This document shows, piece by piece, positions 1-7,437 of a stretch of DNA of 43,446 nt. Numbering within the stretch: position 1 is the stretch's first letter; every line of letters starts with the position of its first letter. The notes beneath the pieces were generated by a model. The model saw only the letters and a program-made list of their open reading frames with translations, had not been told where the DNA came from and did no database searches. This DNA comes from Anaerolineae bacterium (GTDB lineage Bacteria > Chloroflexota > Anaerolineae > JAFGEY01): assembly GCA_016783145.1 (NCBI GenBank), contig JADHXD010000022.1:1-43446 (forward strand). The letters run 5' to 3'. Made by a program: the position numbers and the translations under genes.

Positions 1-124
1 CCTTGGGGTGCAGCGTCTCTTCCAGGAATTCCGCGATCTGCTGGGTCATGCGCTCCTGTACCTGCAAGCGCCGGGCAAACATCTCTGCGATGCGCGGGGT
101 GCTCCTGTTGGGCCGCCGCGCCAT
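1..124 (-). CDS. Unknown protein, N-terminal 41 codons only (runs off window)
   Basis: A reading frame begins with ATG at 124 on the minus strand and stays open to the window edge, giving 41 residues. It starts MARRPNRSTPRIAEMF and is hydrophilic and probably helical, rich in Arg, Gln and Glu. Its ATG overlaps the TGA of the upstream isomerase-like gene by one base (TGATG), a common sign of translational coupling, which is the main reason to believe it. No family can be named from this fragment. Confidence 0.45.
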   Translation of the reverse strand, partial: MARRPNRSTPRIAEMFARRLQVQERMTQQIAEFLEETLHPK

Positions 125-888
125 CACGCGCTAGGGACCCTGCTGACCAGCCCGTCCAAGATGCGACGCACCTCATCACGGCTTTGCTGCACGTGTTCGA
201 GGTCCATCTCAAAGCTGTACCCGGCATCGTACCCGGCGGCCCGCAGGGCTTCCAGAATGGCCGGGAAATCGACGCGGCCTGCGCCGATGGGGAGGTGCAG
301 GTCATCCCCTTCCGTGCTGCCCCCACAGTTGTCGTGTAGGTGTACGTGGCGGATGCGATCGGCAAAACGCTCGATGAGGGCAAAGGAGGCATTGAGCTGC
401 GAGAGGATCTCACCGTGCCCCAAGTCGAGGGTCAGGCCCAGCCCCGGCACTCGCTGGAAGGCCGGGGCCAAGTGATCTGCGTGCTCGCTCAGGTTCTCGA
501 TGCATAGGGTGACGCCAGCGCGAGCGGCGTGCGTGGACCACATCTCCAGGATGTCCAACTTGTGGGCGATGACCTCGGCGCTGACGAACCTGGGGTCCAG
601 CCAGAGGTGCTGTGTGTAGAGCGCGATCCCGAGCTCCGGAGCCATGTCCAGAAGCTGGTGTACCACGGGAGTCATCTCAGCGGCGATCTGGTCTGCGTTG
701 AACGGGTACCCCTCGTTTGGGCCGTGGGCCAGATAGGTGATCCCGTGATCGGCCCGAAAGGAGCCCAGTTCCGGAAGCTGCGCGCGCAGGGCCTGAGGCT
801 CCTTCCAGTCGATCTCGACAAAGTCGAAACTAGCCTGGATCAGGAACAGGACGTCCTCGAGCGAGTGCGCGCGAGCGCCAAAGCGCAT
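124..888 (-). CDS. Sugar phosphate isomerase/epimerase-like TIM-barrel protein
   Basis: This 254-residue protein resembles the xylose-isomerase-like TIM-barrel superfamily (AP endonuclease family 2), which includes sugar isomerases, epimerases and inosose dehydratases. Visible barrel motifs that usually supply metal ligands are CIENLSEH (about residue 129), LTLDLGHGE (about 153), HVHLHDN (about 181) and YSFEMDLE near the C-terminus. The length of about 250-280 residues is normal for the family. The ATG at 888 has GGAGG just upstream. It lies downstream of the nucleotidyltransferase on the same strand with a 46-base gap, so the two may be co-transcribed. The substrate cannot be told from sequence. 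Confidence 0.8.
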   Translation of the reverse strand: MRFGARAHSLEDVLFLIQASFDFVEIDWKEPQALRAQLPELGSFRADHGITYLAHGPNEGYPFNADQIAAEMTPVVHQLLDMAPELGIALYTQHLWLDPRFVSAEVIAHKLDILEMWSTHAARAGVTLCIENLSEHADHLAPAFQRVPGLGLTLDLGHGEILSQLNASFALIERFADRIRHVHLHDNCGGSTEGDDLHLPIGAGRVDFPAILEALRAAGYDAGYSFEMDLEHVQQSRDEVRRILDGLVSRVPSA

Positions 889-934
889 CGCCTTCCTCCA
901 CTCTTCTCTCTGCTAGCGGCGGGCCGTCCGCGGG

Positions 935-1666
935 TCAGATCTGGACGCCCTCCTCGCGAGCGACGATGAGATTCGCCTGGAGCAGGGCCTCGTGGCTTTC
1001 CCCAGCGTCCAGCCACCAGCCCTCAATGATCTGGTATTCCATCTCTCCACGCTCGATGTAGGCATTGTTTACATCGGTGATCTCGAGTTCTCCGCGTGCC
1101 GACCGCTCGAGCTGTCCAATGATGTCAAAGACATCGGTGGGATACATGTAGACGCCAATCACGGCCAAATCGCTCGGCGGGTCTTGAGGCTTCTCAATGA
1201 TGCGCAGGATCTTGGACCCCTCGAAGTCTGCGATCCCATACTCCCACGGGTGGTCGACGCGCTTGAGAAAGATCCGGCTGCCCCGCTGCTGCCGGGCAAA
1301 GGCCTCCACGGCATCCCGGATCCCCTTCTGGAGGATGTTGTCGCCGAGGGCCACGATCATCTTGTCCCCTCCCACGAAATCCTGCGCCAACCCGAGGGCT
1401 TCTGCGATCCCCCCCTCTCCCTTCTGGTAGGCATAGTGTATCCGCGAGAGGCCGAACTCTTCTCCGTTGCCGATCAGGCGGAGAAAGTCACCCGCACTGG
1501 TCCCGCCGGTCACGATCAAGATGTCCTTGATCCCCGCGTCGACCAGCATCTGGATGGGGTAGTAGATCATGGGCTTGTTGTACACGGGCAGGAGGTGCTT
1601 GTTCGTGATGCTTGTCAATGGCCGCAAGCGCGATCCTAAGCCACCAGCCAAGATGACTCCCTTCAT
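935..1666 (-). CDS. rfbA: Glucose-1-phosphate thymidylyltransferase (short form)
   Basis: This 243-residue nucleotidyltransferase should make dTDP-glucose from dTTP and glucose 1-phosphate, the first step to dTDP-L-rhamnose. The N-terminal signature MKGVILAGGLGSRLRPLT binds the nucleotide. It is followed by the NKHLLPVYNKPMIYYPI segment with the conserved lysine and by ALGDNI with the metal-binding Asp. The EITDVNN and GWWLDAG stretches near the C-terminus are typical of RmlA-type enzymes. It is shorter than the 290-residue classical RmlA, as in many thermophile and Chloroflexi-type proteins. A strong GAGGAGG lies before the ATG at 1666. dTDP-rhamnose reductase is encoded about 5 kb away (6465-7298); RmlB and RmlC are not in the window. 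Confidence 0.88.
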   Translation of the reverse strand: MKGVILAGGLGSRLRPLTSITNKHLLPVYNKPMIYYPIQMLVDAGIKDILIVTGGTSAGDFLRLIGNGEEFGLSRIHYAYQKGEGGIAEALGLAQDFVGGDKMIVALGDNILQKGIRDAVEAFARQQRGSRIFLKRVDHPWEYGIADFEGSKILRIIEKPQDPPSDLAVIGVYMYPTDVFDIIGQLERSARGELEITDVNNAYIERGEMEYQIIEGWWLDAGESHEALLQANLIVAREEGVQI

Positions 1667-1823
1667 CGATCTATCCTCCTCTGAGGGTGTGTGGGGGCCC
1701 TGAATGACAGGGACCTTTTGGATGCCAGGAAAGCGAGAGGGCTATGCCCGGTCCAGGCACCGCCATCTCGTCGCAGCGCAGCGAGATAGCCAGGCTTTCC
1801 CCGATCTGGCGGCGGTGCTGTCC

Positions 1824-1852
1824 ATTGTACCCCAAAAGCCCTGAGCGGACAA
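1824..1852 (-). promoter_or_regulatory. Promoter of the thymidylyltransferase gene
   Basis: On the minus strand TTGTCC (1847-1852) and TACAAT (1824-1829) are separated by 17 bases, matching a housekeeping sigma promoter. Transcription would start near 1817, leaving a leader of about 150 nt before the ATG at 1666. Confidence 0.6.
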
Positions 1853-1867
1853 GCGGTGATGGCTTTT

Positions 1868-1893
1868 CCGTCCGAGCCCGCGGACTCGGACGG
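1868..1893 (-). terminator. Hairpin after the dehydratase stop codon
   Basis: A perfect 9-bp inverted repeat (CCGTCCGAG / CTCGGACGG, 8-base loop) begins three bases after the TAG at 1896-1898. It has no clear T-run on the minus strand, so it may stabilise the 3' end or terminate weakly. Confidence 0.45.
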
Positions 1894-1895
1894 CC

Positions 1896-3041
1896 CTAGC
1901 GCACGACCTGGACCGCGTAATGGCCCTCAATGTATGGGAAGCGGGTCGCGAGGTCCTGCGCCAGCCGGACGCCGAGACCTGGCCCGCGCGGGAGGGCCAA
2001 CCAGCCGTCCTCGATCGGCGGCCTTTCGGCCAGGATCTCCCACTGGAGCGGTCCCTGGTGCATGCACAGTTCGAGCACCCGCGGGTTGGGAAGCGCAGCC
2101 ACCACGTGCGCATGTGCTGTGGCCATCAGGCCATTGTGCCAGCTATGGGGACATACGTCGACGCCGTAGCGGTAGGCTGCTTCGGCGATCCGCATGATCT
2201 CCGTGATCCCGCACAGACCCGCATCTGGCTGGGCGATGTCCAGCGCGCGCTTCTCCAGATAGGGTCTGAACTCCTCCACCGTGGTAAAGGTCTCGCCCCC
2301 GGTGATCGGCAGGTCAACCGCTGCGCAGAGACGGGCGTACCCGTCGATGTCATCGCGGGGAATCGGCTCCTCGAACCAGGCGAAGCCCAACCGGTCTAGC
2401 TCTTTGGCGATTGACGTCGCCTGTTCCTCGGTGAGGCGACAGTTCCCGTCCAGCATCAGCTCGAGCCGCCCGGCGGCTGCCTGGGCCAGCTCGCGGACGA
2501 GCCCGAGGAATCGATCGACGGTGACGCCATCCCAGGCCCACTCCGTGCCGATGCGGAACTTGAATGCCGTAAAGCCCAGCCCTGCATAGTCGAGGGCCTC
2601 CTCGATCACCTGCTCGGGGTCACCGCGCCAGTCGTAGCGACACCCTCCCGATGCGTACAGGCGCACCCTGTCCAAGGGCTTGTCCGCCAGGAGCTCGCTG
2701 ACGCGCTTCCCCGCGAGTTGTGCCCTCAGGTCCCAGAGTGCCGTATCGATACCGGCTACGGCGGCATCGTGCGCTCGCGAGCGGCCGTTGGGGTGGGGGA
2801 CAATTCGGGGGTCGCAGGGGTCCTGGCCGACGATCGTGGGTGCCAGCCAGTCCACCCAATCGCGGATCAGCAGGGGTAGGCCGTAGGCACTGGCCTCGCC
2901 GATTCCCTGAAGGCCGCCGTTGGTGTGGATGACGACGATCGCGCAGTCGGCTTTGATCGTGCGGTAACGAGAGGTGATCCATTGGCGTTCCGGTTCGTGA
3001 AGGCGGGAAAGGCAGAGGGTCTCCAGTGCGGTGATACGCAT
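1896..3041 (-). CDS. Mandelate racemase/muconate lactonizing enzyme family sugar acid dehydratase-like protein
   Basis: This 381-residue protein belongs to the enolase superfamily, mandelate racemase subgroup, and probably dehydrates or epimerises a sugar acid. The metal ligands are readable: D198 (in MLDGNC), E224 (in WFEEP) and E250 (in TGGE). The general bases are K161 in a K-x-R motif (FKFRIG) and H299 in CPHSWHNG, with D273 in QPD. The lysine motif is K-x-R rather than the common K-x-K. An upstream in-frame ATG at 3089 exists, but the ATG at 3041 is chosen because AGGAAGGAG precedes it and the family fold begins there (MRITALETL). The exact substrate cannot be told. Confidence 0.85.
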   Translation of the reverse strand: MRITALETLCLSRLHEPERQWITSRYRTIKADCAIVVIHTNGGLQGIGEASAYGLPLLIRDWVDWLAPTIVGQDPCDPRIVPHPNGRSRAHDAAVAGIDTALWDLRAQLAGKRVSELLADKPLDRVRLYASGGCRYDWRGDPEQVIEEALDYAGLGFTAFKFRIGTEWAWDGVTVDRFLGLVRELAQAAAGRLELMLDGNCRLTEEQATSIAKELDRLGFAWFEEPIPRDDIDGYARLCAAVDLPITGGETFTTVEEFRPYLEKRALDIAQPDAGLCGITEIMRIAEAAYRYGVDVCPHSWHNGLMATAHAHVVAALPNPRVLELCMHQGPLQWEILAERPPIEDGWLALPRGPGLGVRLAQDLATRFPYIEGHYAVQVVR

Positions 3042-3079
3042 TGCGTCTTGGCTCCTTCCTGGAAGTGAATGTGCCCCAT

Positions 3080-3108
3080 ATGATAGCACAGGTCCCCGCC
3101 GCGATCAA
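3080..3108 (-). promoter_or_regulatory. Promoter of the dehydratase gene
   Basis: On the minus strand TTGATC (3103-3108) and TATCAT (3080-3085) are 17 bases apart, about 40 bases upstream of the chosen ATG at 3041. Its position supports the 3041 start over the 3089 ATG, which would lie at or upstream of the transcription start. Confidence 0.55.
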
Positions 3109-3158
3109 GTAGCCCGCCACGGGAGAGATCGGAGCGAAGGGCCACGTCGAGCTTGCGA

Positions 3159-3536
3159 GGGCTTTCGAAGTAGAAGGAGCGAGCGGGACACCAGATAGGC
3201 GCTCAAAGTAGAGAACAAGCACTATGAGTTGGGGAGGAGTGAGTTCTAGTCTGGGTTGATAGTTGCGGAAGCCCGTAGAAGGGCGGATCAAACGAAGTGA
3301 AAGGCACACAGCAGGGGGTGGGGATACCACGCAACTCAGGAGGAGGCCCGGAGGTGGGTTCCGAGGAGGCAGAGAAGCAGCGCGAGACCGTTCGAGGGTC
3401 TGGAAAGGGGGGAGCAGAGCGAGATTCAGGCAGGGGGCAAGGCATCACGCAAGAGAGCGAAAAACTCGATTTGGCTAAACGCCGGGTGCGGCGCTGCTGG
3501 GGTTGATTTTCGAGCCCAGTTCTACTTTGAAAGCCC
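3159..3536 (+). mobile_element. 378-bp MITE-like inverted-repeat element, copy 1
   Basis: This element is near-identical to 19141-19518, with scattered substitutions and two compensating single-base indels. Its ends are inverted repeats: GGGCTTTCGAAGTAGAA on the left and TTCTACTTTGAAAGCCC on the right, with one mismatch in 17 here and none in copy 2. A related TCAAAGTAGAGAAC motif recurs about 50 bases inside the left end. No convincing target-site duplication is seen and it encodes no transposase, so it is best described as a non-autonomous element. Its right end is 14 bp from the -35 box of the downstream glycosyltransferase. Confidence 0.85.
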
Positions 3537-3550
3537 GATCGTCCGGACAC

Positions 3551-3579
3551 TTGATTGAAACCGCGAATCAGAGTATAAT
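3551..3579 (+). promoter_or_regulatory. Promoter of the GT2 gene next to the repeat element
   Basis: TTGATT (3551-3556) and TATAAT (3574-3579) are 17 bases apart. The -35 box begins 14 bases after the end of the 378-bp element. The leader to the ATG at 3680 would be about 95 nt. Confidence 0.7.
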
Positions 3580-3679
3580 CCCTTTGCTCCCTCCCGTGCA
3601 CGGGGGATCGGGAGAAAAGATGGCGGTGCACGATCTGTCTGGTCTCTGTGTCCTTGCTTCCAACAGTCCCGGATGAACT

Positions 3680-4705
3680 ATGCCCAAGCTTATCATTCAG
3701 ATTCCCTGCCTCAATGAGTCGCAAGCGCTTCCTGCCACGCTAGCCTCCCTGCCACGCCGACTTGACGGCATCGACCAGATCGAGATCTTGATCATCGATG
3801 ATGGAAGCACCGATGGGACGGCGGAGGTGGCCCGCCAGTGCGGCGTGAACCACATCATCCGCTTCAGCAGTCATCGCGGGCTGGCCCGGGCTTTTGCAGA
3901 GGGGCTGGGCGCGTGCCTGAGGCTCGGGGCAGACATTATCGTCCACACGGATGCCGATGGTCAGTATCCCGCTGAGGACATCCCATGCCTCATCGCGCCC
4001 ATCCTGCGCGGCGAGGCCGATGTGGTGATCGGCAATCGCGGCGTGGACTCTGTCCCTCACTTCTCTCCACTGAAGCGACTGCTGCAGCGGCTGGGAAGCC
4101 GGATGGTCAGTATGCTCTCGGGGATCGAGGTCGGTGATGTGACCAGCGGCTTCCGGGCGTATAACCGCGAGGCTGCGCTTCGTCTGAACATCATCACGGA
4201 CTTTACGTACACACTGGAGACAATCATTCAGAGCGGCACCAAGCCGATCACGATCGTCACCGTCCCGACGCGCAGCAACCCCCCAACTCGCCCATCCCGC
4301 CTGTTCTCCGGTGTCCCCGACTACTTGCGCCGCCAGATCCCAAGCATGCTGCGGCTGTACATGATCTACCAGCCGCTGAAGACGTTTACCCTGCTCGCTG
4401 CGGCTTTGCTGGCGGCAGGTATGTTGCTTGGGCTGCGTTTTGTCTACTTCTGGCTCTTTGAGAGCGGTGCCGGGCATATCCAGTCTTTGATCCTGGCTGC
4501 GATCTTGTTGATCGTCGGGTTCCAGATCTTTACCCTGGGCCTGGTGGCGGACCTGCTGGGGGCAAATCGCAGGTTGCTGGAGGACACGTTGTACCGTGTG
4601 CGCAGGATCGAGCTCGCCCATCTTGCAGAGGGGGATGCGGGCGAGAGCTCTGAAGCTGCCGAGGGTTCAGGAGGGCAAGTGCCCCAGGGCGAGGATCAAC
4701 CCTGA
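3680..4705 (+). CDS. Family 2 glycosyltransferase, polyprenyl-phosphate sugar synthase type, with C-terminal membrane anchor
   Basis: The 341-residue protein has a GT-A fold like dolichol-phosphate mannosyltransferase. It starts with the beta strand LIIQIPCLNE, then the IIDDGSTDGT nucleotide-sugar site (about residues 38-47), HTDADGQYP with the DxD-type metal site (about 91-99) and the TSGFRAYNR motif (about 155). Two hydrophobic segments near the C-terminus (about 235-258 and 267-290) anchor it. It likely loads a sugar onto a polyprenyl phosphate for cell-envelope glycans. Its TGA overlaps the end of the convergent GT2 gene by ten bases. It has its own promoter directly after the 378-bp element. 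Confidence 0.85.
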   Translation: MPKLIIQIPCLNESQALPATLASLPRRLDGIDQIEILIIDDGSTDGTAEVARQCGVNHIIRFSSHRGLARAFAEGLGACLRLGADIIVHTDADGQYPAEDIPCLIAPILRGEADVVIGNRGVDSVPHFSPLKRLLQRLGSRMVSMLSGIEVGDVTSGFRAYNREAALRLNIITDFTYTLETIIQSGTKPITIVTVPTRSNPPTRPSRLFSGVPDYLRRQIPSMLRLYMIYQPLKTFTLLAAALLAAGMLLGLRFVYFWLFESGAGHIQSLILAAILLIVGFQIFTLGLVADLLGANRRLLEDTLYRVRRIELAHLAEGDAGESSEAAEGSGGQVPQGEDQP

Positions 4706-5469
4706 TCGTAGGCTCCCTTTCTTGCCATCCAGCGCACCTTGATGACGTCGGCAAACATTCGAGCCGAGTCGGACAGCGGGTGGACTCGGCTCTCTGAACC
4801 ATATTCCCATCTTACCGGGATCTCTTCGATCTGGTAGCCGTGCTGAAGAGCGAGGTAGAGCACTTCTACGTCGAACCCGGTGACCGCCTCCCCGGTGATC
4901 CGCTCGGCGTCGGCACCGTACAGCCGGACGCGATGAAACAAGTCGTGCGCCACTTCGCAGCGGAAGCCCTTGAACCCACACTGTGTGTCCTCAAAGCTGA
5001 CCCCCAGGGCTGTGCGGACCAGAAGGTTGAAGGCGCGGCCCATCAGGTGACGGTAGAATGGCTCGTTGATGCGCTGAGCTCCGATGCCCTGTCGCGTTCC
5101 GATCGCGATGTCGCTTCCCGCCTCCAGGGAACCGATCACTTTGCCCACTTCGGAAATGGGCGTCGCCAGGTCTGCGTCGATGAAGAGGATGTAGCGTCCT
5201 GTGCCGCTCAGCATCCCGGTCCGGACGGCATATCCCTTTCCTCGGTGGTCGTTCTCGATCAGCCGGACGGCGGGTCGGCCTATGTGATGGCCGATGAACG
5301 TCTTGACCAGCTCGGGCGTTCTGTCCGTACTTCCATCGTCCACCACGATGATCTCTGACGTGTATTCTTGCTTGCTCAGGTAGGTGGCGGCCGTCTCAAG
5401 CGTGTCCCGGATATGCTTTTCTTCGTGCCAGGTTGGGATCACCACAGACAGAAACGGTGGCTCTGTCAT
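4696..5469 (-). CDS. Family 2 glycosyltransferase, dolichyl-phosphate glucosyltransferase (ALG5)-like
   Basis: This 257-residue soluble GT-A enzyme resembles ALG5/DPG synthase proteins that transfer glucose or a related sugar to polyprenyl phosphate. Visible are SVVIPTWHEEKHI at the N-terminus, VVDDGSTDRT (about residue 42), FIDADLATP (about 95), GTRQG (about 123) and DTQCGFKGFR (about 161). The conserved VRWEYGSESRVHPLSDS tail is typical. ATG 5469 is preferred to GTG 5472 because AGGAG sits six bases before it. It is the last gene of the operon that begins with the dTDP-rhamnose reductase. Confidence 0.85.
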   Translation of the reverse strand: MTEPPFLSVVIPTWHEEKHIRDTLETAATYLSKQEYTSEIIVVDDGSTDRTPELVKTFIGHHIGRPAVRLIENDHRGKGYAVRTGMLSGTGRYILFIDADLATPISEVGKVIGSLEAGSDIAIGTRQGIGAQRINEPFYRHLMGRAFNLLVRTALGVSFEDTQCGFKGFRCEVAHDLFHRVRLYGADAERITGEAVTGFDVEVLYLALQHGYQIEEIPVRWEYGSESRVHPLSDSARMFADVIKVRWMARKGAYDQG

Positions 5470-5524
5470 CACGAACTCCTTTCCTGGCCTGCAGGCCGCA
5501 GGCCGGCGTTCGCCGCGAGCCCGA

Positions 5525-6478
5525 TCAGGAGGGCGTCAGGAGTGATTCGAGATAGGCCTGGTCCACACGGCAGTTTGCCTGGATCGCTCGTCGCTTGCGC
5601 ACGAGATGTGACAGACTTGCGCAAGCTGCGAGCTGACCTCGCAGGGTCGCTCTCGCCTCTTTGCCACGCCACGCGCGCAGAGCCTCATAGAACCGCCGCC
5701 ACTGAGCAGCCAGGATCTCGACTCGGTGGCGGCGCCACAGCCCAGAGGGCACGTTCTTGACCAACACCCAGATGGTGTTGCGTGCCACGTAGAAAGAGCG
5801 AAGCACGCCTTTTCCCGTGGCACTGACCTTGTGATAGAGCACCGATTGCGGCGCATAGACACAGCGATAGCCAGCCAACTGCGCCCGCCAGCTCAGGTCC
5901 ACGTCTTCACAGTAGCTGAAAAAGTCGGCATCGTAGAGCCCGATATCCTCCAGCATAGCCCGCCGATACGCTGGCCCAACGCCCGATGCGCCAAAGACGT
6001 ACTGCTGGCGATCGAACTGTCCCTCGTCGCGTTCCCACACTCCGCGACTGTCGGGGATGCCATTGGTGCGGACATAGTCGCCGGTCGTGTGCAAGCGGGT
6101 GCGATCATCCCACAGCAGCACCTTGGGCGTGGCCATGCCTGCTTCAGGACAGCGCTCCAGCGACGCGATGAGTTCGGCCAACCATCCGGGAGCGGCCTCG
6201 GTGTCGTTGTTCAGGATGACAAGGATGTCCCCAGTGGCTGCCTGCAAGCCGACGTTGCACCCCCCAGCAAAGCCCACATTGCGTGGCAAGGCGGTCACCC
6301 GCACTTCAGGGTACTGGCTGGACAGCAAGGGCAAGGATCCATCCTGCGAACCGTTGTCCACCACGATCGTCTCAAAGCTGGTGAATGTCTGCCCACGCAG
6401 GGCATCGAGGCAAGCAGGAAGATGGGCAGCGCCGTTCCAGTTAGGGATGATCACTGAGACCAGACTAGTCGTCGCCAA
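5525..6478 (-). CDS. Family 2 glycosyltransferase, rhamnosyltransferase-like
   Basis: This 317-residue protein is a GT2 of the rhamnosyltransferase/WcaA-like group. Motifs are VSVIIPNWNG, VVDNGSQDGS (about residue 40), NVGFAGGCNVG (about 66), ILNNDTEAAPGW (about 88, the DxD-like site) and FFSYCEDVDLSWRAQLAGY (about 186, with the acidic pair). The start shown is a TTG that overlaps the preceding rmlD-like gene by 14 bases; no good ribosome binding site decides it. Lying directly after a dTDP-rhamnose reductase, it may transfer rhamnose to an envelope polysaccharide; this is inference from context. Confidence 0.85.
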   Translation of the reverse strand: MATTSLVSVIIPNWNGAAHLPACLDALRGQTFTSFETIVVDNGSQDGSLPLLSSQYPEVRVTALPRNVGFAGGCNVGLQAATGDILVILNNDTEAAPGWLAELIASLERCPEAGMATPKVLLWDDRTRLHTTGDYVRTNGIPDSRGVWERDEGQFDRQQYVFGASGVGPAYRRAMLEDIGLYDADFFSYCEDVDLSWRAQLAGYRCVYAPQSVLYHKVSATGKGVLRSFYVARNTIWVLVKNVPSGLWRRHRVEILAAQWRRFYEALRAWRGKEARATLRGQLAACASLSHLVRKRRAIQANCRVDQAYLESLLTPS

Positions 6479-7298
6479 AGTAAGCTCTCAGCGCCTCACT
6501 CCAGTGGCGCAGTGTGATCCCGAGCTGTGCGCCCGCAAAGTTGCGGATCACGCAGTGCAAGGGGGGCGTACTTGGCCTCGGCCATTGGTCTGACGTGATC
6601 GGTTCGACGGGCACCTCGCCTCGGCCCGAGAGCTGGAGAATCTGGCGGGCGAACTCGAATCGTGAGCAGGATCCCTCATTGGTAAAGTGGTAGATCCCAT
6701 AGTGCTCGGTGCGGATGAGCTTGCTGATCGCGTCGGCGAGGTCGGGAGCGTAGGTGGGGGAGCTGATCTCATCGCAGACGACGCGCAGCTTGCCGTGCCT
6801 GTCGGCGGCCTGGATGATCTTGGATGGGAAGTTGATCGTCCCGCGCGCGTAGAGCCAGGCGGGTCGCACGATGTAAAAGCGCGAGAGGTGCATCTGCGTG
6901 TACACCTCGCCCGCGAGCTTGGATCGGGCGTAGGCATTGACCGGGTTGCGCCGTTCGTACTCATAGTAGGGCGCTCCCTTTTTGCCGTCAAAGACCTCGT
7001 TTGTGCTCACCGTCAGCAGCGCGGCGTCGCAACGCAAGCATGCCAAGGCCAGGTTGTGCGTTCCCAACCCGTTGACTTGCAGGGCCAGGTCTGGCTCGCG
7101 AGCGCAGCAGTCCACGTCTGTCAGCGCCGCAGTGTGTATCACGATGTCGGGAGCAAAGCCGACAATCGTCCGCGAAATCGCACCCGGATCGGTGATGTCG
7201 TGTTCCGGCAGGTCTACGCCGAGAACGACGTCGTCTGCGAGCGCAGCGTGAAGGGCTCTGCCCAACTGGCCTTTGTGCCCCGTGAGCACGATGCGCAT
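6465..7298 (-). CDS. rfbD: dTDP-4-dehydrorhamnose reductase
   Basis: This 277-residue short-chain reductase should perform the last step of dTDP-L-rhamnose synthesis with NAD(P)H. The Rossmann motif is TGHKGQLG (about residues 6-13), followed by HTAALTDVD (about 55). The catalytic pair lies in VSTNEVFDG (about 96) and in YARSKLAGE (Tyr-xxx-Lys, about 127). Length and motif order match RmlD. GGAGG stands before the ATG at 7298. It heads a three-gene operon with two GT2 enzymes. Confidence 0.92.
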   Translation of the reverse strand: MRIVLTGHKGQLGRALHAALADDVVLGVDLPEHDITDPGAISRTIVGFAPDIVIHTAALTDVDCCAREPDLALQVNGLGTHNLALACLRCDAALLTVSTNEVFDGKKGAPYYEYERRNPVNAYARSKLAGEVYTQMHLSRFYIVRPAWLYARGTINFPSKIIQAADRHGKLRVVCDEISSPTYAPDLADAISKLIRTEHYGIYHFTNEGSCSRFEFARQILQLSGRGEVPVEPITSDQWPRPSTPPLHCVIRNFAGAQLGITLRHWSEALRAYFGDD

Positions 7299-7342
7299 CG
7301 CATCCCCTCCATTCGAGTGTGTAGCGATCGATCTCGGTTCTG

Positions 7343-7363
7343 GCGCAGATCGGCGATCTGCGC
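7343..7363. promoter_or_regulatory. Perfect palindrome in the rmlD leader
   Basis: GCGCAGATC-ggc-GATCTGCGC is a perfect 9-bp inverted repeat with a 3-base centre. It lies between the promoter (7409-7437) and the ATG at 7298, so it could be a protein operator or an RNA hairpin. Confidence 0.4.
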
Positions 7364-7408
7364 ACCTGGTCTGGCGGCCCGCGGCCTCCTGGACCTCGTG
7401 AGGGCTCG

Positions 7409-7437
7409 ATTATAGCATAGGCCCTTTGCCAACGCAA
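7409..7437 (-). promoter_or_regulatory. Promoter of the rmlD-GT2-GT2 operon
   Basis: On the minus strand TTGCGT (7432-7437) and TATAAT (7409-7414) are 17 bases apart, giving a leader of roughly 105 nt. Confidence 0.65.

Noticed and set aside
8-475. Plus-strand frame of 155 codons
   Set aside because: It is antisense to the isomerase-like gene and has an Arg/Ser/Pro-rich composition typical of a shadow frame.
3203-3724. Minus-strand frame of 173 codons across the first 378-bp element, with a similar frame at 19185-19703
   Set aside because: The similarity follows from the DNA repeat itself; single-base indels between copies shift the frame and the composition is not protein-like.
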